DNA of 64,000 bases from an uncultured Pseudodesulfovibrio sp. (GTDB lineage Bacteria > Desulfobacterota > Desulfovibrionia > Desulfovibrionales > Desulfovibrionaceae), in the NCBI RefSeq assembly GCF_963677845.1, contig NZ_OY782498.1:2115518-2179517 (forward strand). The letters are read 5' to 3'. The number at the start of each line of letters is the position of its first letter. The stretch's first letter is position 1. Under the pieces are notes generated by a model. It saw nothing but the letters and a program-made list of their open reading frames with translations, made no database searches and was not told where the DNA came from. Both the position numbers and the translations under genes were made by a program. Below are positions 36,656-44,534 of this stretch, in pieces.

Positions 36656-37039
36656 CTACACCTGTGTACGACGTCTGGATCTGACAGCGTCCAGCACCTT
36701 GAAATAGAGTTCATCAGTCCCTACCGGCTTAAGAAGGAAATCAAAGGCTCCAATATCCATCCCTTCAATCATGGTTTGAGAATTGGCATGTCCCGTCAGG
36801 ATGATCACCGGAAGATGCGGCTTAATGGCCTTGATACGGCGCAACGTTTCAATACCGTTCATTTCCGGCATCATGACATCGAGAATAACCACGTCGAAAT
36901 CAATGACACGGATTTTGTCTATGGCCTCCTGCCCACTGGACGCGATAGTAATATCGGCGTTTCTGCGAACAAAACGTCGGGCGTATACTGTAAGAAAATC
37001 CTTTTCATCATCAACGAGAAGCAATTTTATCTTCTGCAT
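36656..37039 (-). CDS. Single-domain response regulator
   Basis: A 127-residue receiver with DDEKD (10-14), Asp54 in VVILDVMMPEMNGIETL, the ILTGHANSQTM switch region and LLKPVGTDELYFK. It ends with a basic RSRRRTQV tail and no output domain. It lies 116 nt after the YIP1 gene, behind a strong hairpin, and 18 nt before the PEP synthase-like gene. Confidence 0.86.
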   Translation of the reverse strand: MQKIKLLLVDDEKDFLTVYARRFVRRNADITIASSGQEAIDKIRVIDFDVVILDVMMPEMNGIETLRRIKAIKPHLPVIILTGHANSQTMIEGMDIGAFDFLLKPVGTDELYFKVLDAVRSRRRTQV

Positions 37040-37070
37040 GGGAATCTCCGATCAACATTTTCCACGCCTG

Positions 37071-37097
37071 GGCCGGGGGCGGGGCAAGCCCCCGGCC
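37071..37097. terminator. GC-rich intergenic hairpin inside the cluster
   Basis: GGCCGGGGGC (37071-37080) and GCCCCCGGCC (37088-37097) form a perfect 10-bp stem with a 7-nt loop. No T tract follows on the minus strand, so it may be a processing or stability element that separates the transporter half of the cluster from the signalling half rather than a true terminator. Confidence 0.55.
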
Positions 37098-37155
37098 TGA
37101 CTGGGGAGGGTAAGGAATGCATGCACCAATCGTTTGCGCCGAATCGGTCACATCC

Positions 37156-37704
37156 TCACAGAAACACTGTCCGCAATTCGAGAACCAAAGGGGCTGCGGC
37201 CCAGAAAAACACCAACAGCAAGAATGCCGTCGAAATAACGATGAGAGCAGCCTTGATTTTGCTGACTTGTGCCACCTTGAACAGTCCAACACCCACGAGT
37301 ACGGCCCGAACAGGCTCCATCACAATGGCGAGCCCCGGAATCCAGGAAATGACCATGACCGCACCGCTGGCATAGGCGTACACGTTAAAAACTTTGCCAT
37401 AGGGGACTTTCCCCTGACCTGTCATGCCAAGAAGAATAAAACTGAAAGCCGCTCCGAGCGCAGGCATCAGCACCGCGTTAACCATCATGACGACACCCAT
37501 AAACAATGAATTTTCGAAAAAATACGTCATGCTTACAGAACAATAAAAAATCCCTGAAATCATGAGAAAGAACAGGGCACGACGCGACCCGGACTCCAAC
37601 GCGACCTGCTCAAAATGCCGGGCCGGCGAACGCATGACATGAAAAATGACGTCGAAGTATTCCCTGATGCCCATTCTGGCGTCTGCTGCACATGTTGCTT
37701 TCAT
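37156..37704 (-). CDS. YIP1-family membrane protein
   Basis: The 182-residue protein has about five membrane helices (roughly 40-60, 68-92, 105-128, 130-150, 155-178). It starts with an amphipathic segment FDVIFHVMRSPARHFEQVA, which is the usual entry into YIP1 domains in bacteria. YIP1 proteins are poorly understood in bacteria. It follows the 49-residue membrane gene by 12 nt and lies downstream of the DASS transporter, so it may help assemble or regulate that transporter. The ATG at 37704 has AGGGA nearby. Confidence 0.75.
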   Translation of the reverse strand: MKATCAADARMGIREYFDVIFHVMRSPARHFEQVALESGSRRALFFLMISGIFYCSVSMTYFFENSLFMGVVMMVNAVLMPALGAAFSFILLGMTGQGKVPYGKVFNVYAYASGAVMVISWIPGLAIVMEPVRAVLVGVGLFKVAQVSKIKAALIVISTAFLLLVFFWAAAPLVLELRTVFL

Positions 37705-37716
37705 TGTCCCTGCTCC

Positions 37717-37866
37717 CTAGAAAAAATCTCGTGAATATTCGACCACGCCCCAAATGAGCATGACCATGGTCATGACAAACAGCACTCGCCGTTCAGTCCG
37801 CTTCGAAAAATACGTCACACCCTTTTCATGAACGAAAAGCTTTTCTTGTTTCTTTTCCTGTTTCAT
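37717..37866 (-). CDS. Small 49-residue single-span membrane protein
   Basis: A short frame of 49 codons: a charged N terminus (MKQEKKQEKLFVHEKGVTYF), basic SKRTERR, then one hydrophobic helix (VLFVMTMVMLIWGVVEY) and a short tail ending SRDFF. The basic stretch before the helix predicts the N terminus in the cytoplasm. AGGAGG lies 6 nt before the ATG at 37866; another ATG at 37872 directly touches it and is less likely. It sits 73 nt after the DASS transporter gene and 12 nt before the YIP1 gene, so it is probably a transporter-associated micro-protein. No family recognised. Confidence 0.7.
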   Translation of the reverse strand: MKQEKKQEKLFVHEKGVTYFSKRTERRVLFVMTMVMLIWGVVEYSRDFF

Positions 37867-37939
37867 TGCCATCCTCCTGTTAAAATCGGCGACCCGCCCG
37901 AGGACGGGCCACCGGAGTATTACGGTTGTTTCAACATCG

Positions 37940-39793
37940 TCAGAACGATGGGAGATTGTTAAATCCGATACCGGTCCAATAGATCGCTGTCAGAAGCACA
38001 ATCACGATATTCGCAATGAACCACATGGGAATACCGACCCGCACATAATCCTTGGGTTCCAGATAACCGGACGCATAAACAATGGCGTTCGGCGGAGTTC
38101 CAATAATCAGGCAGTAAGCGAAGGATGACGCCACAGCGGTGGACATTGCCATGAACGGCAAGAACGTGGTGCCGGGATGGACGATACTCGCCAGATTAAG
38201 GGTGATGGGACCGACTGCGGCTGCTGCCGGACCATCGGCCATCAGGTTAGTCAGGACCGCTGTCAGTCCGTTGGAAGTGAGCATCAGCGGGATGCCTTCG
38301 CTCATACCCAGCGGGGCCAGCATATCGATGACGGACTGGGCTAACCAGTAGGCAGCGCCGGTCTTATCAAGGGTACGACCAAAGATGATCGCGCCCGCGT
38401 ACAACCAGACAACACCCCAGTCGACCTTTTCCTGATAATCACGCCAGTTGACAACGCCTGCCAACAGATAGGCTACGGCACCGCCAACCGCGATGACACC
38501 GATGCCAAGGCGAATGGGATAAATACCCATGTTGTAGAAAGCCTTCTCGGTGAACCATCCGAAAACCATAATAAGGAAAATGACCATGGCCCAAATCTGA
38601 TGCTTGTTCCACTTGCCCATCTTGCCAATTTCCCCTTCCAAATGGCGCATGGCCGGGGCAAGGGAAGTGATGCGGGGCTTGAAGATCATGTTGGTAATGA
38701 GCCATGTGCATGGAATCATAACAATGACGAACGGCATACAATAGCCGATCCACTGGGCATATCCGATATCCATACCGAACATATCACTCAAATATGTCAT
38801 CATGATAACGTTACGGGCACCGCCGGACGGAGCACCAGGACCACCGATATTACATGCCATGGCAATAGCAATCATCAGCATTTTGGCAAGTTCCTTGTCC
38901 TCTGGAATCTCATCAGTCAGGCTGTTCTGATAGAGCAACATACCAATAGGAAGGAACATGGCTGCCAGTGCATGATCGGAAATGAATGCCGCCAGCGGGC
39001 TGATTACGATAAAGAATATCAACGTAATCCAGCGCACATTCGGCACGGCAAGTTTACGAAACATCATCAAGCACATGCGCTTGTCCACACCTGTTTTGAC
39101 AAAGGCCGCCGCAAACATGAGTGAACCCATAATAAACCAACATGCGTCAGACCAATATAAACCGGCTACTTGGCTTCGCGAAACGACTCCAGAAAAGACG
39201 AGAATCAATCCGATACAAAAAGCCACGCCCGGAAGCGGCATGCACTCGGTCATGAAACAGAAGACAACAAAGACGACCAGAGCAATAGCGACCTTGATCT
39301 TCCATGCCCCCTTGTCCGCGTTCGCCTTGTCCCTGTCCGAAAGATTGTCATACTTAAGTCCCTTCGTTCTCATCTTGAACGCACTCTGCATGACAGCCAG
39401 ATAGGCTTCGGAAGGTACGGAATCCACAATATACTTCATGGACCGCTGAAAGTTGGTCGAATCAACAGGAATCTTGTACTTCTTCGCCCACTTTACATCG
39501 CGCTTGACAAACCGATCCTTGGACAGGGCGCCCATGCGCATATTCTGCTCCATCATGCGAGCGGTAAGCACCTGCCATTGCTCACAATCTGCACTGGTTT
39601 TTCCAAAGAGTTCCTGGGCTATGAACTGAGTTACGACCTTGGGGCCGACCGAATACTGCATTCCAACGTTCTTCATCCCATCGGGAGTAGGAAGAAGAAT
39701 AATGACAGCAAAAATAATCACCGGAATTATGAGTAGCTTCCAATTAACGAACTTATCGTAACCGGTCGCCTTTTTCTTTTCTTGAGCCATTTT
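37940..39793 (-). CDS. DASS/SLC13-family sodium:anion symporter
   Basis: The 617-residue membrane protein belongs to the divalent anion:Na+ symporters (sulfate, di- or tricarboxylates). After a first helix (about 15-35), a long extracytoplasmic insert of about 100 residues precedes the remaining helices (beginning near KIKVAIALVVFVVFCFMTECMPLPG). Hallmarks are the GGAPSGGARN-type segment, ADGPAAAAVGPI and the C-terminal IIGTPPNAIVYASGYLEPKDYVRVG. In a sulfate reducer the substrate could be sulfate, but a C4-dicarboxylate is equally possible from sequence alone. The ATG at 39793 follows AGAGG; a TTG start 24 nt earlier is not needed. It is embedded among receivers and kinases. Confidence 0.88.
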   Translation of the reverse strand, partial: KMAQEKKKATGYDKFVNWKLLIIPVIIFAVIILLPTPDGMKNVGMQYSVGPKVVTQFIAQELFGKTSADCEQWQVLTARMMEQNMRMGALSKDRFVKRDVKWAKKYKIPVDSTNFQRSMKYIVDSVPSEAYLAVMQSAFKMRTKGLKYDNLSDRDKANADKGAWKIKVAIALVVFVVFCFMTECMPLPGVAFCIGLILVFSGVVSRSQVAGLYWSDACWFIMGSLMFAAAFVKTGVDKRMCLMMFRKLAVPNVRWITLIFFIVISPLAAFISDHALAAMFLPIGMLLYQNSLTDEIPEDKELAKMLMIAIAMACNIGGPGAPSGGARNVIMMTYLSDMFGMDIGYAQWIGYCMPFVIVMIPCTWLITNMIFKPRITSLAPAMRHLEGEIGKMGKWNKHQIWAMVIFLIMVFGWFTEKAFYNMGIYPIRLGIGVIAVGGAVAYLLAGVVNWRDYQEKVDWGVVWLYAGAIIFGRTLDKTGAAYWLAQSVIDMLAPLGMSEGIPLMLTSNGLTAVLTNLMADGPAAAAVGPITLNLASIVHPGTTFLPFMAMSTAVASSFAYCLIIGTPPNAIVYASGYLEPKDYVRVGIPMWFIANIVIVLLTAIYWTGIGFNNLPSF

Positions 39794-39823
39794 TAACCTC
39801 TGTGTGTTGAACTTCAATCAAAG

Positions 39824-40723
39824 TCAGCTGGATGAAATTATCTTCGCGACCTCGTAGAACAGCTCCTGCTCTCGAACGATACCGACATCCTTGCCATGAG
39901 CCTGAACCAACATGCGTCGCGCGGGGAGAGTCACCATGGTATCGGCAACTTCCATAAGGTTGGCCTCTGCATCGATGACGGGGAGAGAATCGGACATGAA
40001 AATCCGAACAGGCTTGTCCACAATTTCCTTGACTCTGGAAGTGAAAAGTCCCTGCCAAAACATGGCGGAATATTGAAGAGTATCGGCCATCGACGGTTTC
40101 GGGGCTGAGAGATATTCGGGCCTGACTGCATCAATAAGATCCAGCGGGCTGAGAAGACCAACAACACTATTATTAGGACCGGTCACCACGACCGAACGAT
40201 GCCCAGTGTCCATAAGTCTATCTGTGGCCATGAATTCGCGCATAGCGGTTTCAAGAGCGGCGATAGCGTCACGGACAGTGCTGTTAATGTCGATTCGCGT
40301 ATATCTTTCAAGGGGAATCATGATGTCCCCTGCCATTTTTTCGATATAAGCAACCTTGGTTGCGTACTCGTGAGCGTCTTGGATCTTGGCACTCAACAAG
40401 TCCACGTCACAGGGTTTTGCAAGGTAATCGAACGCACCGGTTTCATAGGCTTTCCGTGCTCCCGGAACATCACCGTGTCCGGTCAACATGATAACGGGGG
40501 TATCCGGCTGCCGCTCCTTGATGATCTTCAGAGTGGCATGTCCGTCCAATCCGCTCATTTTTACGTCCAGAATGACCACGTCGGGACTCTGGGTCATTTT
40601 TTCCAAAGCCTCTTCACCACTTTCTGCAAGTATTGTTTCAAACCCTTTGCGGGCCAATATCTTAGCCGTCGTGGTACGGAAGCGTTCCTCATCATCAACC
40701 ATGAGGACCTTGATCTTAACCAT
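39824..40723 (-). CDS. Response regulator with a CBS-domain pair
   Basis: The 299-residue protein has a receiver (1-120; DDEE at 10-13, Asp53 in VVILDVKMSGLDG, MLTGHGDV, AKPCDV). Two CBS-like repeats follow (about 130-215 and 235-297; GHRSVVVTGPNNSVVGLLSPLDLIDAV and LPARRMLVQAHGKDVGIVREQELF). CBS pairs bind adenine nucleotides and regulate transporters and enzymes. Coupling one to a receiver lets phosphorylation and energy state meet in one protein. It lies directly upstream of the DASS gene (30 nt), so direct control of that transporter is plausible. Confidence 0.85.
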   Translation of the reverse strand: MVKIKVLMVDDEERFRTTTAKILARKGFETILAESGEEALEKMTQSPDVVILDVKMSGLDGHATLKIIKERQPDTPVIMLTGHGDVPGARKAYETGAFDYLAKPCDVDLLSAKIQDAHEYATKVAYIEKMAGDIMIPLERYTRIDINSTVRDAIAALETAMREFMATDRLMDTGHRSVVVTGPNNSVVGLLSPLDLIDAVRPEYLSAPKPSMADTLQYSAMFWQGLFTSRVKEIVDKPVRIFMSDSLPVIDAEANLMEVADTMVTLPARRMLVQAHGKDVGIVREQELFYEVAKIISSS

Positions 40724-40742
40724 TTCAACCTCCTAGTGTTAT

Positions 40743-41180
40743 CTAACGCAGGCCACCCTGCCCACTGGTCGCTTCAACCATGCGGGCGGAATGAATTTTC
40801 TGTTTCTGAAGCGTTACCTTCTCAAAAGCCTCCTCTGCCTTTCCAAGAAAATCCTTCATACTCACAGGCTTGATGAGATAATCCAGCGCACCGAGCTTGA
40901 GACATTCCACGGCGGTTTCCATCGTGGCATGTCCAGTCAGAATGATGACTTCCATGAGTGGGTAGTTCTTCTTAATGCGCTGTAGTGTTTCCATGCCGTC
41001 CATGCCGGGCATCTTGATGTCGAGAAAGACGACATCAACAGCTTGATCTTCCAAGAGAGTCAGAGCATCCTTGCCGGACGAGGCTGTCAGGGCATAGATG
41101 CCCATTTTCTCGAAAAGTTTTTTTGTCGTGCTCAATAGACGTTCTTCATCGTCTACAAGCAAAATTTTTAATTGTTCCAT
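40743..41180 (-). CDS. Single-domain response regulator, first gene of the transporter cluster
   Basis: A 145-residue receiver with DDEER (10-14), Asp54 in VVFLDIKMPGMDGMETL, ILTGHATM and LIKPVSMKDF. A basic/polar tail follows with no output domain. The ATG at 41180 is preceded by GGTGACACC; a longer frame to 41261 adds 27 residues without receiver homology and has a poorer start. It opens the 13-gene minus-strand cluster. Confidence 0.84.
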   Translation of the reverse strand: MEQLKILLVDDEERLLSTTKKLFEKMGIYALTASSGKDALTLLEDQAVDVVFLDIKMPGMDGMETLQRIKKNYPLMEVIILTGHATMETAVECLKLGALDYLIKPVSMKDFLGKAEEAFEKVTLQKQKIHSARMVEATSGQGGLR

Positions 41181-41284
41181 GGTGTCACCATCTATTTGAC
41201 CTGCTTGATAATTCGTGAACAATGGTCTCTCTTTAGCAACCGGTGTGCCATTTACAATCATTTGATTTTAATGACTATTTAATG

Positions 41285-41298
41285 GCAATATCTATTGC
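41285..41298. promoter_or_regulatory. Palindrome GCAATA-TC-TATTGC in the divergent spacer
   Basis: A perfect 6+6 dyad with a 2-bp centre lies in the AT-rich 272-bp region between the divergent receiver (41180) and the 1023-residue protein gene (41453). It is a plausible dimeric-repressor or activator site. No confident promoter hexamers were seen. Confidence 0.4.
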
Positions 41299-41452
41299 AA
41301 AATCCAATTGCCAGATTCGGATTCACGCAATAAAGAGAAATAAAAAATTAATAATGGAATAAAAGCTGAGACAAAGAATTGCTGTTCTTCAAAAAATGCA
41401 GACAAAAAACACTGAACAAAAGCAGACTTCATAATATGGCAAGGCATGGTTG

Positions 41453-44400
41453 ATGCACGGCACAGAACACATATTACCTACAGAAATTACGGAGAATGCC
41501 TTGCTTACAGATCTTTTTCATTACGACAAAAATGACTACAAGCTCCTTGAGATTCTTGATGATCTTTTGACAAGAGAAGTCGATAGGTCCAATTTCAAGA
41601 CGCTTTTGGAACCATATCTCAAGCCGCATGGGATCAAGGAACTCGCAGCAGAACGAGGACTCAGGATTGCCTATGCGATCATGCACCTCCTCCAATCCTT
41701 AAAATCGGATCAGGCATCAGACAGAACCAAAGCCCTTATCGCACTTCGCGACGAGACAATGTCTGCAGCTGGCGGCGGCATGCGTAACAATAGAGCCAGA
41801 GTGCTCCTTCAAATAGGCAAGGAACTGATTCGAGCCAGAGGGGATAAGGATAAACAGCTCACACTAGCGCATGAATTCAGAAAGGCAGCAATTGGCAAGA
41901 CCCGTTTCATTCGCCAACAATTAAAAAAATACCACCTGCTCGAAATGCCTGAGGAGTGGAATCAGGTCACCTTCGACGACAGGGTGCATGATGCCAACAG
42001 CAAAGGCAGAAAATCAGCAACCCATCTCATTATGGATGCGTGGATTAAAGGTATCCGCCGCTTGACGGTTGTTTATTACGATTTCATGGAACCGTCCGTT
42101 GCCAGAGAGCTCTTCGCTTCGGCCCAAATCCTCGGCATTACGGTTTCCGTGGGTATTGAATACAAAGCTCGATTCGGCGACCGATTTGTCAAAATAGTTT
42201 GGGGTCCTGAAGGGTTACGGGACAATGCTGACATTGAAGGCTTTTTCAAGCGAGAATCTGTTCAGGAATTGATGCAGCAAGGACGCGAAGTTCAGGCATA
42301 CAGGACATGGTATGTTCAATCTGCCACCGAAGCATTCAACGACGTTCACAGGAAATCGATCCGCCAAGAATTTGGTATTGACCTTCCTCGCATCGATTAC
42401 AAGGATGTCGCCAAAACCATCGGCACAGGCCAGCCGTCCATTTTTCACCTCGGTAACCACATCCATGAGATAGCGCTGCCCTTATTCGCTGACCGTGTCA
42501 TTGAATTGAAAGCGGAATATGCAAATGCGGACTATGACACACGAGCTTCCATTGCCATGCATCTGGAATCACTCGATTCTCTCGACGCAGATACTATTAT
42601 TGCGCGGTACCTCGTACCAGAGGAAAATCCAGAAATATCTGATCCCGACACTCCTTCTGCTGACGGTTCCGGCCCGAAGTTGTTGCAGCTCTCTCCTGCA
42701 GAACTGACAACCCGACTCCGCCGCGTCAGTTACACGAGCCAATTAACGCTGATTCTTTCGGAACTCGATCTGTCCGATGCAATTGAATTACTGTACGATT
42801 GCAAAGGCCGAATTTCTCACTTTGAAGTCTTTAATATCAAAAGCCTGACCGAATTCATTGTCCGTCAACGCAAACCCTTTAGTTTGTTGCAGCGGTCCTT
42901 GAATGAACAAAACGCTGTCACGCTCAAACGTACAATTCGTCAATGTATCGAGCAAGTTCAAGAAGAAGACTCAACCAAAGCCAAAGAAAAGGCCGAACGC
43001 CTTTTGGCCATCCTTTCCGATTTCAGTGCACTTCTTGATTACTACAAACGTTCACCGCTCAGAGCCAAAATTGGCAGTGGGTCCACTGGCCGTTCTACTC
43101 GATCCCACGGCATGGGATTCGCTGTAATAGACACACTTCCGCTCAGGTCGCAGCAGGAGATCCGCAACAGGACAACATCAAATTGCATTCCTGTATCAGG
43201 CATCACAACCCAATCCATAGAATTCATCCCGCCACGCAATAAAATCATCCGCTCCGGGGGCATTGCCAAAGCCCTTTGCCATATGCCGGGTTTGCGAAGC
43301 CTGATGTGCAAAACCAAACATAGTTGGCACATTGCCGGATATCATGTTGACGACGCAGGGTGCGGCAATGTCGTGTCTCTGGGGGGCATGAATCAGGAAG
43401 GAAACGGATTGAGTCTTTATGACGATGAAAAATCCCCACACAGGCCGTCAGCAGGAACACTCAACACCGTATTGAAAAATGCGGCAAAAATAGTCATCGG
43501 CTTCATCCCTGCATTTCTGACCTTTTCTTTGACCAAGGACTGGTGGGTACTGGCATATCTTGGCGGTGTGATCTGGTTTTCCATCACAGGCTTGCGAAAC
43601 GTTATTCAATCCATCCTCGGTGGAGGAGGATTGCGACGTTCACCCTATCTGACCTGGAACGATTATATCGATTGGGAGCGTATCTCTGATTCTCTACTGT
43701 ATACCGGCTTTTCCGTGCCGCTGTTGGATTGGCTCTGTAAGACCGTAGTCCTTGATCAGACCTTCGGTATCACGACCATGACCAGCCCGCTTCTATTGTA
43801 TACCATCATGGCCATTACCAATGGGATATACATTTCCAGCCATAATATCATCAGAGGATTACCACGCAAGGCCGCCATCGGGAACTTCTTCAGAAGTGTT
43901 CTTTCCATTCCCGTGGCCATGCTCTTCAACTGGGGCATTGGCCTTATTCTCGTCGCCTCCGGGAACTCGGACGCTGCTGCGGTTCTTCAACTTTGGGCTG
44001 CTGTTATATCCAAACTGGCTTCAGACTGCGCGGCAGGTGTCATTGAAGGGCTTGCTGACCGTGGACGAAATATTGCCATGAGGCATTGGGACTATTCTGA
44101 AAAAATCAAACAAATCATCGAGATATTCTCACGGTTGGAAATTGAATTCCCGACACGAGATATGCTCAAGACATTAAATTCTCCAGAAGAATTTATTCAA
44201 CTGTCCAAGGACACCACACCGAATCATGTCCCTGAAGTTATCGCCAACGCGCTGGACCTCCTCTATATCCGCACCTATAAACCTCGTGCGAGAGAAGCTC
44301 TTCGGCAGGCATTGGAAAGCATGAACCACGATGAACTCGAAGTGTTCATGGCGTCCCAACAGGTCCTTTCTCAGGAAAAGACTATTGCACGCCTGTTTGT

Positions 44401-44521
44401 TGATGGACTGGTTGGTCGAAACTTCCCCAAAGCGCTGGCATTCTATCTCCTCAGATATCCAGACTATTTACATGAACTTGATTCTCTGGCGACACATTAT
44501 AGAAGACAGCCGGACATTTAA
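41453..44521 (+). CDS. Unrecognised 1022-residue protein with a C-terminal membrane module
   Basis: I do not recognise a family. The first about 665 residues look soluble: helical segments, then a part with alpha/beta character (LIMDAWIKGIRRLTVVYYDFMEPSVARELFASAQILGITVSVGIEYKA, about 195-245) that might be a barrel-like enzyme fold, and GQPSIFHLGNHIHEI near 330. Residues of about 670-870 hold five or more membrane helices (IVIGFIPAFLTFSLTKDWW; VLAYLGGVIWFSITGL; SPLLLYTIMAITNGIYIS; SVLSIPVAMLFNWGIGLILVA; LQLWAAVISKLASDCAAG). A soluble helical C terminus follows. The start at ATG 41453 is only weakly supported (AGG 7 nt upstream); TTG at 41450 is the alternative. It converges with the next kinase, 13 bp apart. 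Confidence 0.75.
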   Translation: MHGTEHILPTEITENALLTDLFHYDKNDYKLLEILDDLLTREVDRSNFKTLLEPYLKPHGIKELAAERGLRIAYAIMHLLQSLKSDQASDRTKALIALRDETMSAAGGGMRNNRARVLLQIGKELIRARGDKDKQLTLAHEFRKAAIGKTRFIRQQLKKYHLLEMPEEWNQVTFDDRVHDANSKGRKSATHLIMDAWIKGIRRLTVVYYDFMEPSVARELFASAQILGITVSVGIEYKARFGDRFVKIVWGPEGLRDNADIEGFFKRESVQELMQQGREVQAYRTWYVQSATEAFNDVHRKSIRQEFGIDLPRIDYKDVAKTIGTGQPSIFHLGNHIHEIALPLFADRVIELKAEYANADYDTRASIAMHLESLDSLDADTIIARYLVPEENPEISDPDTPSADGSGPKLLQLSPAELTTRLRRVSYTSQLTLILSELDLSDAIELLYDCKGRISHFEVFNIKSLTEFIVRQRKPFSLLQRSLNEQNAVTLKRTIRQCIEQVQEEDSTKAKEKAERLLAILSDFSALLDYYKRSPLRAKIGSGSTGRSTRSHGMGFAVIDTLPLRSQQEIRNRTTSNCIPVSGITTQSIEFIPPRNKIIRSGGIAKALCHMPGLRSLMCKTKHSWHIAGYHVDDAGCGNVVSLGGMNQEGNGLSLYDDEKSPHRPSAGTLNTVLKNAAKIVIGFIPAFLTFSLTKDWWVLAYLGGVIWFSITGLRNVIQSILGGGGLRRSPYLTWNDYIDWERISDSLLYTGFSVPLLDWLCKTVVLDQTFGITTMTSPLLLYTIMAITNGIYISSHNIIRGLPRKAAIGNFFRSVLSIPVAMLFNWGIGLILVASGNSDAAAVLQLWAAVISKLASDCAAGVIEGLADRGRNIAMRHWDYSEKIKQIIEIFSRLEIEFPTRDMLKTLNSPEEFIQLSKDTTPNHVPEVIANALDLLYIRTYKPRAREALRQALESMNHDELEVFMASQQVLSQEKTIARLFVDGLVGRNFPKALAFYLLRYPDYLHELDSLATHYRRQPDI

Positions 44522-44534
44522 AAATTGCGCCCCA

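Noticed and set aside
41285-41298. Sigma-54 promoter near the palindrome in the receiver/1023-residue spacer
   Set aside because: A nearby TGGCAA...TTGC run has the wrong spacing (12 rather than 10 bases between GG and GC).
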